Shown piece after piece: positions 45,673-55,183 of a stretch of DNA of 64,000 bases. This DNA is from Rhodovulum sulfidophilum (GTDB lineage Bacteria; Pseudomonadota; Alphaproteobacteria; Rhodobacterales; Rhodobacteraceae). Location: assembly GCA_003241785.1 (NCBI GenBank), contig QFPW01000006.1, positions 248,001 through 312,000 of the forward strand. The letters are read 5' to 3'. The first letter of the stretch is position 1. Every line of letters begins with the position of its first letter. A program made the translations under genes and the position numbers. The notes below the pieces were generated by a model. The model saw only the letters and a list, made by a program, of their open reading frames with translations, ran no database searches and had not been told where the DNA came from.

Positions 45673-45845
45673 TCCGGGCCACGCTCCGGCATTCCCGGCG
45701 CGGGCGGCTCGACCGCCCGCGCCGAACCTGTCTTCGGGGAGCCACGCGCATGACCAATCCCAACACCCCCGGCGGCGCGCTTTTCCTTGCCCGCGCGCCG
45801 CGCGGCGCCGATACTGAGACCGGGTCGAAGCCATTCGGGACTGAA

Positions 45846-46490
45846 ATGCCACAGCGCATCCTGATCGCGGATGATCATCCGCTGATGCGCTCCGCCTTGC
45901 GACAGGCGGTGACGCAGGCCTTCTCCGGGGTCGAGATCATCGAGGCGGCGCGCTACGAGCAATTGCGCGAGCGGCTGGCCGCCGGCGAGGAGCCCGACCT
46001 CGTGCTCCTCGACCTGCACATGCCGGGCACCAGCGGCTTCATCGGCCTGATGATGCTGCGCTCCGAACACCCGGCGATCCCGGTCATCGTCGTCTCGGCC
46101 GCCGAGGACCCGGCGACGATCCGCCGCTCGATCGACTATGGCGCCTCGGGCTTCGTGCCCAAGTCCGCGCCGATCGGCCGGGTCGCCGAGGCGATCCTCG
46201 CCGTGCTCGAGGGGCAGATCTGGACGCCGATGGCCGAGACGGCCGGCGAATCCGGCGACGGCGGCCTCGCCGAGCGGGTGGTGAACCTGACGCCGCAGCA
46301 GCTGCGCGTGCTCGCCGGCATGGCCGAGGGCAAGCTCAACAAGCAGATCGCGCATGAGATGACCATCGCCGAGCAGACGGTGAAGGACCATGTCACGGTG
46401 ATCCTGCGCAAGCTCGGCGCCAGCAACCGCACCCAGGCGATCGTGGTCGCGAGCCAGCTGTCGCTGCGACCGCCGCCGGTCCCGGAGTAG
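45846..46490 (+). CDS. crbR: LuxR/NarL-type response regulator, CrbR-like
   Basis: 214 aa. Receiver domain (RILIADDHPLMRSAL; phospho-Asp ~56 in VLLDLHMPG; Lys in FVPKSAP) and a LuxR-type HTH (LTPQQLRVLAGMAEGKLNKQIAHEM, EQTVKDHVTVILRKLGA). CrbR-type regulators control acetate/monocarboxylate genes with an SSF-linked kinase, which is the next gene (convergent, 9 nt apart). An in-frame ATG at 45750 with good GGGGAG spacing would add 32 residues and cannot be excluded. Confidence 0.82.
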   Translation: MPQRILIADDHPLMRSALRQAVTQAFSGVEIIEAARYEQLRERLAAGEEPDLVLLDLHMPGTSGFIGLMMLRSEHPAIPVIVVSAAEDPATIRRSIDYGASGFVPKSAPIGRVAEAILAVLEGQIWTPMAETAGESGDGGLAERVVNLTPQQLRVLAGMAEGKLNKQIAHEMTIAEQTVKDHVTVILRKLGASNRTQAIVVASQLSLRPPPVPE

Positions 46491-46499
46491 CCGTCCGTC

Positions 46500-49400
46500 C
46501 TATTCGCCGGCGGCGCGCAGCTCCTCGGCGCCGCCCGCCGCGCCCGATTCCGCGAGCATCCGCGCGACCAGCGCGCGGAGCGCGCCGGGGCGGACCGGTT
46601 TGCTCAGCAGATGGCAGCCGGCCGTGTGCGCGGCGGCGCGGATCGCCGGGTCGCGGTCGGCGGTGATGATCGTCGCCGGGATGCCGTCGCCGAGCGGCCC
46701 GCGCAGCGCGGCCAGCGCCTCGAGCCCGGTGCGGCCATGGTCGAGATGATAATCCGACAGGATCACGTCCGGCCGGCGTCCGCCGAGCGCCGCGAGCGCC
46801 TGGTCCGCCGTCGCCGCCGTCACCACGTCGCAGGACCAGCCGCCGAGCAGGTCGCGCATCGCATCGGCGATCGCCGGATCGTTCTCGAGGCAGAGCACCA
46901 GCGCGCCGCCGAAGTTGCGCGCGACCCGCCGGGGCGCCGGGGCCATCGCCGGGGCGGGTGCGCCGGCGAGCGGCACGCTGACCGAGAAGCAGCTGCCCTG
47001 GTCGAGGCGCGAGCGCACGTCGAGCCCGTGTCCGAGCAGCCCGGCCAGCCGCTCGACGATCGCGAGGCCGAGGCCAAGCCCCTCGCCGCCGCGCCCGCCG
47101 GCCGCGTCGAGCCGGTGGAACTCGACGAAGATGTCCTTGAACTTGTCCGCCGGGATGCCCGGCCCGCTGTCCCAGACCTCGATCAGGAGCTGGCAGCCGC
47201 GGCGGCGGCAGCCGATCAGCACCCGGCCGCTCTCGGTGTAGCGCACCGCGTTGGCGAGGAAGTTCTGCAGGATCCGGCGCAGCATCGCCGGGTCGCTGCG
47301 CACCGAGGCCGAGCTCCCGACCGCGTGAAAGCCGATGCCGTGCTGGGCGGCGAGCACGCCGAATTCGGCGCCGAGCGGCCCGAGGATGTCCGAGACGCGG
47401 AAATCGGCGATGACCGGCCGGGTCACGCCGCTGTCGAGCTTCGAGACCTCGAGCAGCTCGCCCAGCAGATGCTCGACCGAGCGCAGCGAGGCGTCGATCT
47501 GCGGGATCGCGGGATCGGTCACCCGCTCGGAGAGCGCGGAGAGGAAGAGATGCGCCGCCTGCAGCGGCTGCAGCAGGTCGTGGCCGGCGGCGGCGAGGAA
47601 ACGGGTCTTGCCGACATTCGCCCGCTCGGCCTCGGCCTTCGCCGCCTGCAGCGCGCGGGTCCGCTCGGTGATCCGCTGCTCCAGCGTCTCATTCGCCTCG
47701 CGCAGCGCCGCGGCGGCGCGGTAGCGGTCGCTGACGTCGGTATAGACCGCGACGAAGCCGCCGCCGGGCAGCGGATTGGTCGCAATCTCGAGCACGGTGC
47801 CGTCGGGGCGGCGGCGCTCGTAGACGTCGGGGCGGCCGCGGCGGTCGGGGTCGAGCTGGCGGGCGAGCAGCGTGTCGAACTTCGGCTCGTCCTCGCCGTA
47901 TTCGCGCCGCGCCTCGTTGTAGCGCACGATCCGGTCGAGCGGGGTCCCCACGACGAGCTGATCGGCCGGATAGTCGATGAGCTCGAGGAAGCGCCGGTTC
48001 CAGAGCGTGGCGCGGAAGCCCTCGTCGAAGACGCAGATCCCCTGCCGGATGTTCTGCAGCGTGTCGCGCAGGAGCTCGTGCCGGCTCATGATCGCGCGCG
48101 AGGCGTCGTCGATCAGCCCGCGCGCGTCCGCCGTCGAGAAGCGCTTGTTGGCGAGCAGGCTCGCGACCACCACCCGCGCCGAGGCGGCGCCGATCGCTCC
48201 CGCGAGCAGCCGCTCGGTGATCTGCGCCGCCTCGGGGTCGGTGCGCGCGCGCAGCACGTCCTCGACGTCGGCGAGCGGCCCCTGGCGCATCGCGGCGAGC
48301 GCGCCGAAGGTCTCGTCGGCCCGGGCCTGGCCGACGAAGCGCGCCGCGAGGTCGCGCAGATCGGCGAGCGAGGCGACCTTGCCCGAGGCCGCGGGCTCGG
48401 CCCGGGCGGGCAGCGTGACGACGAAACGCTCGGCCTGGGTCCGCTCGACGCGGTCGGGTCGCGACAGGAGCGAGACGACGACGAAGAGGAGCAGATTGGG
48501 CCCGAGGCTCCAGACCATGCCGTGGACCAGCGGATCGACCCGAAGCCCGAGCAGCGCCTGGGGATTGAGCGCCGCGATCCCGGCCGGGCCCGACACCAGC
48601 CAGTCGGCCGGCAGCCAGCCCGCGGCGGCGAAGGCCGGGATCACCACGGTATAGGCCCAGCCGAGGAAGCCGGCGCAGATCGCGGCGAAAGCGCCTTTCG
48701 CCGTGGCGCGGCGCCAGAACAGCCCGCCGAACAGCGCCGGGGCGAATTGCGCGACGGCGGCGAAGGACATCATGCCGATCTTGGCGAGGGGGAACGCCGG
48801 TCCAATCAGCAGATAGCAGAGGTAGCCGAGCGCGATCGTGCCGACGACCGCGGCGCGGCGCGCGCGCAGCACGAGCGAGGCCGGATCGGCGTCCCAGCGC
48901 CGGCCGAGCAGGCGGGAACCGGCGAGCGCGGGCAGGATGACGTCGTTCGAGATCATGGTGCCGAGCGCCAGCGTCTCGACGATGATCATGCCGGTGGCGG
49001 CGGAGAAGCCGGCGAGGAAGGCTGCGAAGGCGAGCCAGGACCAGCCGAGTTCGAGCGGGATCGCGAAGAGGAAGCTGTCGGGCTGCGTCGCGCCGCCGGA
49101 GAAGAGGGCGAGGCCGATCACCGCGACCGGGGCGACGAAGATGTTGATCGCGACGAGGTAGACCGGGAAGGCCCAGGCGGCGACCCGGATGTCGTCGGGA
49201 TGGGTGTTCTCGACGATCGCGACGTGGAACTGCCGCGGCAGGCAGAGGAAGGCGAGGGTCGAGAGCAGGCAGGTGGCCCAGAACGAGGCGTCGAACGGGT
49301 CGAAGGCGGGCAGCGCCGGGCGCGGCACCTCGGGCGGCGCCGCGCCGAGCGCGAAGAAGGTGATCGCGCCGCCGACCAGCAGCGCCGCGGCGAGCTTCAC

Positions 49401-49988
49401 CAGCGATTCCGTCGAGATCGCGAGCATCATGCCGCGGTGATGCTCGTTCGCGGTGACGCCGCGCACGCCGAAGAGCACGGCGAAGGCGGCGAGGGCGAGG
49501 GCCACGATGAGCGTGGTGCCCCCGGGGAAGGCGGTGCCCGCGCCGCCGCTGGTCAGCGCCTCGAAGCTGATGGTGATCGCCTTCAGCTGCAGCGCGAAAT
49601 AGGGCATCAGCCCGATCACCGCCGAGAGCGTGATCAGCGCCGCGAGCGACCGGCTCTTGCCATAGCGCGCCGAGATGAAGTCGGAGATCGAGGTCAGGTT
49701 CTCGGCCCGGGCGATCCGCGCGATCCGGAGGATCAGCGGCCAGCCGAGGCCGACGAGCAGGATCGGCCCGATGTAGATCGCGAGGAAGTCGAGCCCGCTC
49801 GCCGTCGCCTCGCCGACCGCGCCGAAGAGGGTCCAGGAGCTGCAGTAGATCGCGAGCGCCAGCGGGTAGACGACGGGGGAGCGGCGCGGGCCCGCGGTGG
49901 CGGCGGCGCGCCGGTCCCCGGCCCAGGCGATCAGGAACAGGCTGAGCAGATAGCCGAGCGCCAGCGCCAGCACCGCCCAGTCGCGCAT
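46500..49988 (-). CDS. crbS: SSF-linked hybrid sensor kinase, CrbS-like
   Basis: 1162 aa. Residues 1-~520: sodium/solute-symporter fold with ~13 helices (YCSSWTLFGAVGEATASG, SISDFISARYGKSRSLAAL). Then a STAC-like region (~540-640), PAS (IRQGICVFDEGFRATLWN to FVAVYTDVSDRYR), HisKA with His ~801 (AAAGHDLLQPLQAAHLF), HATPase (N-box QNFLANAVRYT, G1 DSGPGIP, G2 GLGLGLAIVE) and a C-terminal receiver (Asp ~1079, VILSDYHLD). Senses or transports a solute and signals to CrbR; the acetate role is by analogy. Confidence 0.9.
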   Translation of the reverse strand: MRDWAVLALALGYLLSLFLIAWAGDRRAAATAGPRRSPVVYPLALAIYCSSWTLFGAVGEATASGLDFLAIYIGPILLVGLGWPLILRIARIARAENLTSISDFISARYGKSRSLAALITLSAVIGLMPYFALQLKAITISFEALTSGGAGTAFPGGTTLIVALALAAFAVLFGVRGVTANEHHRGMMLAISTESLVKLAAALLVGGAITFFALGAAPPEVPRPALPAFDPFDASFWATCLLSTLAFLCLPRQFHVAIVENTHPDDIRVAAWAFPVYLVAINIFVAPVAVIGLALFSGGATQPDSFLFAIPLELGWSWLAFAAFLAGFSAATGMIIVETLALGTMISNDVILPALAGSRLLGRRWDADPASLVLRARRAAVVGTIALGYLCYLLIGPAFPLAKIGMMSFAAVAQFAPALFGGLFWRRATAKGAFAAICAGFLGWAYTVVIPAFAAAGWLPADWLVSGPAGIAALNPQALLGLRVDPLVHGMVWSLGPNLLLFVVVSLLSRPDRVERTQAERFVVTLPARAEPAASGKVASLADLRDLAARFVGQARADETFGALAAMRQGPLADVEDVLRARTDPEAAQITERLLAGAIGAASARVVVASLLANKRFSTADARGLIDDASRAIMSRHELLRDTLQNIRQGICVFDEGFRATLWNRRFLELIDYPADQLVVGTPLDRIVRYNEARREYGEDEPKFDTLLARQLDPDRRGRPDVYERRRPDGTVLEIATNPLPGGGFVAVYTDVSDRYRAAAALREANETLEQRITERTRALQAAKAEAERANVGKTRFLAAAGHDLLQPLQAAHLFLSALSERVTDPAIPQIDASLRSVEHLLGELLEVSKLDSGVTRPVIADFRVSDILGPLGAEFGVLAAQHGIGFHAVGSSASVRSDPAMLRRILQNFLANAVRYTESGRVLIGCRRRGCQLLIEVWDSGPGIPADKFKDIFVEFHRLDAAGGRGGEGLGLGLAIVERLAGLLGHGLDVRSRLDQGSCFSVSVPLAGAPAPAMAPAPRRVARNFGGALVLCLENDPAIADAMRDLLGGWSCDVVTAATADQALAALGGRRPDVILSDYHLDHGRTGLEALAALRGPLGDGIPATIITADRDPAIRAAAHTAGCHLLSKPVRPGALRALVARMLAESGAAGGAEELRAAGE

Positions 49989-50094
49989 CCGTTCCCCTCC
50001 TTCTCTGGCGCTCTGCCGGCGCTTCTCCGCCGATCCTGCGCGGAACGCGCGGCGGTGTCCAGTTTAGAGGGGGCGCGGGGCGGGGAGGGCCGGT

Positions 50095-50132
50095 GTCGCC
50101 GCGAAGCCCGCTTTGGGCGGCTTCGCGGCGAC
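50095..50132. repeat. Perfect 14-bp inverted repeat upstream of the sensor kinase
   Basis: GTCGCCGCGAAGCC / GGCTTCGCGGCGAC with a 10-nt loop, in the 236-bp gap between the 163-aa gene and crbS on the minus strand. It could terminate the upstream gene; no U-tract. The rest of this gap shows no gene. Confidence 0.6.
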
Positions 50133-50224
50133 GGAGGGGCCTGGCGCGTCCGGATCCGGGCCCGCTGGCTCGGATCGCGCGCCGTCCGGGGGGAAGACGG
50201 CGGGGCGCGGCGGGCGGTGCCGGT

Positions 50225-50716
50225 TCAGCTGTGGGCGTCGTAGCCCAGCAGGCTGGAGATCTCGGCGGAGAGGGTCTCCGGGGTGCGGGGGCCGCCCATC
50301 GGCACGCCGTCGAGCTGGGCGAGCCGGGTCGCGAGGCTGGAGTTCAGCGGAGCGCGGAATCCGTTGCGCGGCGTGGCGAGCACGAAACGCCAGGCGCGCC
50401 CGACCAGGCGGATCTCGCCGATCAGGTGGAGGTGCCGGCCGGTCGCGGCGTCGACCACGTGGACCCGGCGATCGCCCTCGATCACCACGCGCTGCGCGGG
50501 CGTTTCCGGCGCGCCGGGCGGCTCGTCGCCGAGATCGAGCGGCAACCAGTCGTCGCCGCGCAGCGCCAGCTCGCGCTGGTAGCGGCGGGCCGAGCGCGGC
50601 CGGAACGGATCCGGTCCCCGGTCGGCGATCCAGGTCACCTCGGCGTCGGGCCCGGGAGGCGGGCTGCCGAACGCATCAGCACGCCGCGGGAGATCCCGCT
50701 TCGATATGATGTCCAC
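50225..50716 (-). CDS. Conserved-looking hypothetical protein
   Basis: 163 aa from GTG 50716, which follows GGAGAGGAGACG at proper spacing; longer ATG starts upstream run through poorly coding sequence. An acidic/Pro-rich N-terminal half is followed by a compact domain: RVVIEGDRRVHVVDAATGRHLHLIGEIRL, WRFVLATPRNGFRAPLNSSLA, then a helical tail. No signal peptide or catalytic motif recognised; function unknown. Confidence 0.55.
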   Translation of the reverse strand: MDIISKRDLPRRADAFGSPPPGPDAEVTWIADRGPDPFRPRSARRYQRELALRGDDWLPLDLGDEPPGAPETPAQRVVIEGDRRVHVVDAATGRHLHLIGEIRLVGRAWRFVLATPRNGFRAPLNSSLATRLAQLDGVPMGGPRTPETLSAEISSLLGYDAHS

Positions 50717-50911
50717 TTGCGTCTCCTCTCCCGACCCGTCTGATTCGCGGTGTCTGGGCCGGAAACATAACATTGTTTCGCGCGGGCAAAGCGCCGCGAT
50801 TTTCATGCGCGCCTTCCCGCCAACGGCCCGCGCGGGACGGGCGCGGCCCGGATTTGAGAGCAAGCTTCGAAGCGCGGACGCGGCCACCATGCCCTAGATC
50901 CTCGGGCAGGG

Positions 50912-52012
50912 ATGACGGATGATGGAAGGATGCCCAGGATGGAACGGATCCTCGATGAAGCGGCGCCGGCCGGCGGGGCCGAGGCGGCGCGCTGGGACGC
51001 GGTGGTCGCGCGCGACGCGGCGGCCGACGGGCGCTTCGTCTACGCGGTGACCACGACGGGGGTCTATTGCCGGCCCTCCTGCCCGTCGCGCCAGGCCAAG
51101 CGGGCCAATACCCGGTTCTTCGACGGGCCGGAAGCGGCCGAGGCGGCTGGGTTCCGGCCCTGCCTGCGCTGCCACCCGCGCGCCGCCTCGCTGGCCGAGG
51201 CGAACGCGGCGCTGGTCGCCGCCGCCTGCCGCCTGCTCGAGACGGCGGAGGAGCCGCCGACGCTCGAGGCGCTCGCGGCGCGGATCGGGCTCAGCCCGGC
51301 GCATTTCCACCGCCTGTTCAAGCGCGCGACCGGGCTCACGCCGCGGGCCTACGCCGCCGCCCGGCGGGCGGGGCGGCTGCGCGACGAGCTCGCGGGCGGC
51401 GGGAGCGTGACCTCCGCGCTCTACGCGGCGGGCTATGGTTCCGCCGGGCGGCTCTACGCCGAGAGCGACGCGATCCTGGGGATGACCCCGGGCGCCTATC
51501 GCGACGGCGGGCGGGACGTCGTCATCCGCTACGCGGTCGGGGCCTCCTCGCTCGGGCCGGTCCTCGTCGCGATGAGCGACCGGGGCGTCTGCGCGATCCT
51601 GATGGGGGAGGAGGCCGAGGCGCCGGCCGCGGCGCTGGCGCGCCGCTTCCCCAAGGCGCGGATCGCCGCCGGCGACGCGGATTTCGCCGCGCTGGTCGGC
51701 CGGGTCGTGGCGCTGGTCGAGGATCCGGCCGGCGGGTTCGACCTGCCGCTCGACCTGCGCGGCACCGCCTTCCAGCGCCGCGTCTGGCAGGCGCTGCGCG
51801 AGATTCCGGCCGGCGCCACGGCGAGCTACGCCGAGATCGCCGCCCGGATCGGCGCGCCCGGTTCCGCCCGCGCGGTGGCCGGGGCCTGCGCCGCCAACCC
51901 GGTCGCGATCGCGGTGCCCTGCCACCGCGTGCTGCGCGGCGACGGCGCGCTTTCGGGATATCGCTGGGGCGTGGAGCGCAAGCGCGCGCTTCTGGCGCGC
52001 GAGGGGCGCTGA
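50912..52012 (+). CDS. ada: Bifunctional Ada regulator/O6-methylguanine-DNA methyltransferase
   Basis: 366 aa. N-terminal zinc domain with four Cys (YCRPSCPSRQAKRANTRFF and FRPCLRCHP), the first accepting methyl from phosphotriesters; AraC-type HTH (TLEALAARIGLSPAHFHRLFK); C-terminal transferase with active-site PCHRV near residue 338 preceded by AFQRRVWQALREIPAG. Repairs alkylated DNA and activates the adaptive response. ATG at 50930 or 50939 are alternative starts. The usual partner alkB is not adjacent. Confidence 0.95.
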   Translation: MTDDGRMPRMERILDEAAPAGGAEAARWDAVVARDAAADGRFVYAVTTTGVYCRPSCPSRQAKRANTRFFDGPEAAEAAGFRPCLRCHPRAASLAEANAALVAAACRLLETAEEPPTLEALAARIGLSPAHFHRLFKRATGLTPRAYAAARRAGRLRDELAGGGSVTSALYAAGYGSAGRLYAESDAILGMTPGAYRDGGRDVVIRYAVGASSLGPVLVAMSDRGVCAILMGEEAEAPAAALARRFPKARIAAGDADFAALVGRVVALVEDPAGGFDLPLDLRGTAFQRRVWQALREIPAGATASYAEIAARIGAPGSARAVAGACAANPVAIAVPCHRVLRGDGALSGYRWGVERKRALLAREGR

Positions 52013-52022
52013 GCGCCGGGGC

Positions 52023-53036
52023 CTACCGGCCCCGGCCAAGCATCGGCGCCTGGCCGATCGGCACCGGGCCGAGCCGGGCCTGGCCGTTCTCGAAGTCGAG
52101 CGGGATCTTCAGGCTGTCGCCGCGGTTGCCCGAGAGGCTCGCGTAGAGCCCGATCCCGGCGCGGATCGTCCCGGCCATGCCCTGGCTGATCGCGCCGGAC
52201 TGCTCCGCCACGTCGAGCATGCCGCGCCAGTTGTTCGCCGAGAGGTCGAGCCGGCCCTCGGCGAAGCCCTCGGCGTCGACCCCGAGCGTTCCCGCGCCGG
52301 AGAGGTCGAGCGCGCCCCAGTTGAACCGCAGCTCGGAGATCTCCATCGACCGCAGCGCCGGCGGCTCGCCCTCGATCGCCGGGCGGTCCCAGGGCCGGTC
52401 GAAGGTCAGGCTCGCCGCGAGATGGCCGCCGTCGATCGCGGCGGGCAGGAGGCCGGTGCGCTCGATGCCCGAAATCCAGGCCTCGGGCAGGGTCAGCGTC
52501 TTCGCGTTGAAATCGACGTCGTAGGTGAAGGGCGCCGCACCGGCCTCCGGGCTCTTGCGCACCGAGAGCAGCGCCTCGCCGAGCCCGGCCTGCCAGCCGG
52601 CCGCGCCCGTCGCCGCGACGTCGCGCAGCTCGACCGTCGAATGGTCGAGCCCGAGCCGGAGCGAGGGCTCGAACACCGCCGAGCCGACCATGCGGCTGCT
52701 CGTCAGGGTGATCGTGTCATAGGGCGTGGCGATGACCTGGTGGTCGGGCCAGACCGCGATCACGTGATGCGGCTTCCAGGTCTGCGACAGGATCTGGAAT
52801 TCGGGCGCGCTCCAGGACCAGCCCTCGGCGGGATTGGCGAGATCGAGGTTGGTCACGACCGCGTCGACCCGGTTCGGGAAGCCCGTCGTGCGCACCTCGG
52901 CGTCGGCGACCCAGCCCGCCGCGCGGCGCTCCTCGAGCCAGCCCGCGAGCGCGCGCTCGCGCATCGAGGCGTTCCAGAACCAGAACCCGGACCAGCCGAG
53001 CGCCGCCAGAACGACGATTGCCAAGAGAACGCGCAT
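52023..53036 (-). CDS. DUF2125 envelope protein
   Basis: 337 aa. N-terminal membrane anchor (LAIVVLAALGWSGFWFW), then the DUF2125 pattern: GWVADAEVRTTGFPNRVDAVVTNL, WSWSAPEFQILSQTWKPHHVIAVWP, and a beta-rich periplasmic domain. Widely conserved in alphaproteobacteria; likely an envelope protein, but the role is unknown. Diverges from chaC with a 61-bp gap. Confidence 0.85.
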   Translation of the reverse strand: MRVLLAIVVLAALGWSGFWFWNASMRERALAGWLEERRAAGWVADAEVRTTGFPNRVDAVVTNLDLANPAEGWSWSAPEFQILSQTWKPHHVIAVWPDHQVIATPYDTITLTSSRMVGSAVFEPSLRLGLDHSTVELRDVAATGAAGWQAGLGEALLSVRKSPEAGAAPFTYDVDFNAKTLTLPEAWISGIERTGLLPAAIDGGHLAASLTFDRPWDRPAIEGEPPALRSMEISELRFNWGALDLSGAGTLGVDAEGFAEGRLDLSANNWRGMLDVAEQSGAISQGMAGTIRAGIGLYASLSGNRGDSLKIPLDFENGQARLGPVPIGQAPMLGRGR

Positions 53037-53097
53037 GTCCTACCCCCCCGAAACGGAACCTCGTGGATAGCGCGTCGCGGCGCGTGGGAACAGTCAC

Positions 53098-53679
53098 ATG
53101 GCAGCGGAAGCGGATGCGGGGGACGGCGCGGGGAGCGCGGTCTGGATTTTCGGATACGGGTCGCTGATCTGGAAGCCCGGCTTCGAATATGCCGAGCGCG
53201 CCCTGGCCGAGCTCGTCGGCTATCGCCGCGAATTCTGCATGACCTCGATCCACTATCGCGGCACGCCCGAGGCGCCGGGCCTCGTGCTCGCGCTCGACGC
53301 CGATCCGGCCGGGCGCTGCGCCGGGGTCGCCTACCGGCTGACCGAGGCGGGCGGCGCGGCGGCGCTCGCCTATGTGCGCGACCGCGAACTGGTCTCCTAC
53401 GCCTATGACGAGCGGCTGCTGCCGCTCCGGCTCAAGGACGGGCGGCGGGTCGAGGCCTATGTCTACGTGGTGAACCGCGACCACGCGCAATACCGGGGCG
53501 GGCTCACGCCCGAGGAGCAGGCCGAGGTGATCGCCCGCGCCGTCGGGCCGATGGGCACCAACGCGGAATACCTGACGAGCACGGTGGCGAGCCTCGCGGA
53601 GCTGGGGCTCGATGATCCCGAATTGGTCGCGCTCGCGGCCATGGTCGCGGCGCGGCTCCGCTCCGAGGGGCGGGGCTGA
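53098..53679 (+). CDS. chaC: ChaC-type gamma-glutamylcyclotransferase
   Basis: 193 aa. WIFGYGSLIWKPGFEYAERA and GYRREFCMTSIHYRGT are the ChaC signature; the catalytic Glu probably lies in YVRDRELVSYAYDE. Cleaves glutathione to 5-oxoproline and Cys-Gly. Converges on bpt with a 13-bp gap. Confidence 0.92.
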   Translation: MAAEADAGDGAGSAVWIFGYGSLIWKPGFEYAERALAELVGYRREFCMTSIHYRGTPEAPGLVLALDADPAGRCAGVAYRLTEAGGAAALAYVRDRELVSYAYDERLLPLRLKDGRRVEAYVYVVNRDHAQYRGGLTPEEQAEVIARAVGPMGTNAEYLTSTVASLAELGLDDPELVALAAMVAARLRSEGRG

Positions 53680-53692
53680 CGGGACCGGCCCG

Positions 53693-54514
53693 CTACTTGG
53701 TGTTCGGCAGCTCGATCGCGGCGACCTGGTCGACGATCGTCGCGCGATCGCCGTGGCGGCGATTGATCGTGGAGAGGTCGGCCTCCGGCAGCAGGCTCCA
53801 CCGCCCGTCCGAGAAGATCTCGAGCGGCTGGTAGCGCGCCTTGTAGTCCATCTTCGCGCTGCCGGGCACCCAGTAGCCGAGATAGACGTAAGGCAGCCCG
53901 GCCTCCCGCGCGATCGCGATATGGTCGAGGATCACGAAGGCGCCGAGGCTGTCCGCCGTCAGGTCAGGGTCAAAGAAGGAATAGACCATCGACACGCCGT
54001 CGGTCAGGAGGTCGGTGAGGCAGACCGCGACCAGCTCGCGCCCCGGGCCGGTGGCGCGCGGGCGATAGTATTCGATCACCCGGCTGCGGACCGGGGTCTC
54101 CTCGATCATCGCGGCGAATTCGTGCATGTCCATGTCGGCCATGCCGCCGGTCGCGTGGCGCGCGTCGAGATAGCGGCGGAACAGCGCGTATTGCGGCTCG
54201 GTCGCCCAGGGGCTGGTCACCACGCGCTCGAGATCGTCGTTCCGGCGCAGCACCCGCCGCTGCCCGCGGCTCGGCGCGAAGCCGTCGACGACGATCCGCG
54301 CGGAGAGGCAGGCCGAGCAGCCGGCGCAGGACGGCCGGTACAGCACGTTTTGCGAGCGGCGGAAGCCCTGGTGCGAGAGCACGTCGTTCAGATGCGACGC
54401 CCCCTCGCCCTGCAGGGCGGTGAAGAGTTTGCGTTCCACCCGGCCGGCGAGGTAGGGGCACGGCTGCGGGGCCGTGACGTAGAACTGATGCGATTGCGGC
54501 AGGCTGTGGCGCAT
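53693..54514 (-). CDS. bpt: Aspartate/glutamate leucyltransferase (Bpt, N-degron pathway)
   Basis: 273 aa. CPYLAGRVERKLFT, the CAGCSACLSARI cysteine motif and RNDDLERVV identify the N-terminal ATE domain; VSMVYSFFDPDL, SLGAFVILDHIAIAREAGLPYVYLGYWVPGS the C-terminal GNAT-like domain. Transfers Leu to N-terminal Asp/Glu, marking proteins for ClpS/ClpAP. Neither clpS nor aat lies in the window. Confidence 0.93.
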   Translation of the reverse strand: MRHSLPQSHQFYVTAPQPCPYLAGRVERKLFTALQGEGASHLNDVLSHQGFRRSQNVLYRPSCAGCSACLSARIVVDGFAPSRGQRRVLRRNDDLERVVTSPWATEPQYALFRRYLDARHATGGMADMDMHEFAAMIEETPVRSRVIEYYRPRATGPGRELVAVCLTDLLTDGVSMVYSFFDPDLTADSLGAFVILDHIAIAREAGLPYVYLGYWVPGSAKMDYKARYQPLEIFSDGRWSLLPEADLSTINRRHGDRATIVDQVAAIELPNTK

Positions 54515-54610
54515 GACAGGCCCCGAACTCGTCCCCCGGAAAGGGAAGGTAACAACAGGGCTCGGCGGCGGGCAACAGGATTCTGGCGCCCGCCGGGGGA
54601 TGCTTTCAGG

Positions 54611-55090
54611 TCAGGCGACGGGACGGTTTATCGCGGTCGTGCGCAACACCATGTCGGGCACGCCCTGGCCGTATCGCGTTCCGAGCATCGCGACGCAGCT
54701 GACCAGCTGCGCGATGAAGAAGGCCATCGACAGCGTGTAGATCGCGACATGCGCGAGCGCGGTCAGGAAATCGAAGCGCGCGCCGTCGGCGCGGCGGAAT
54801 TCGATGCCCATGATCCGCATGCCCCAGGTCGCCGAGCGGTCGGAGATCGTGCCGACGCGATAGGCGAAGCCGACCCCCGCGACGATGAGCGGGAAGATCG
54901 CGAAGCCGAGGCCGAGGGTGAAGAGCCCGAAGAGCACCGCGAGCGGCACGCCGACGCAAAGGATGATCGCGACGTCGATCAGCCAGGCGGCGAAGCGCCG
55001 GCCGGGCACGCCGGAATAGAACTGCGGATCAAGCTCCGGGTCGGGCAGACCGGGCAGGGAGAAGCGGTAGCTTCCGGGTTCGGCGTACAT
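54611..55090 (-). CDS. RDD family membrane protein
   Basis: 159 aa, three membrane segments. RRFAAWLIDVAIILCVGVPL carries the Arg/Asp of the RDD motif, and SDRSATWGMRIMGIEFRRADG the second conserved region. RDD proteins include Na+/H+ antiporters and proteins of unknown role. Confidence 0.85.
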   Translation of the reverse strand: MYAEPGSYRFSLPGLPDPELDPQFYSGVPGRRFAAWLIDVAIILCVGVPLAVLFGLFTLGLGFAIFPLIVAGVGFAYRVGTISDRSATWGMRIMGIEFRRADGARFDFLTALAHVAIYTLSMAFFIAQLVSCVAMLGTRYGQGVPDMVLRTTAINRPVA

Positions 55091-55183
55091 GGCGTCGGAT
55101 CTGTCCTCTCGATCGGCGGGCGGCGGGGCCGCGCCCGTCTGATCTGGGGACGCGGCCGCCGCCGCGCAAGAGCCGGGGCGGCT

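Noticed and set aside
46611..50243. 1210-aa open frame opposite the CrbS-like kinase
   Set aside because: Low-complexity Arg/Glu-rich shadow; the opposite strand has complete SSF, PAS, kinase and receiver motifs.
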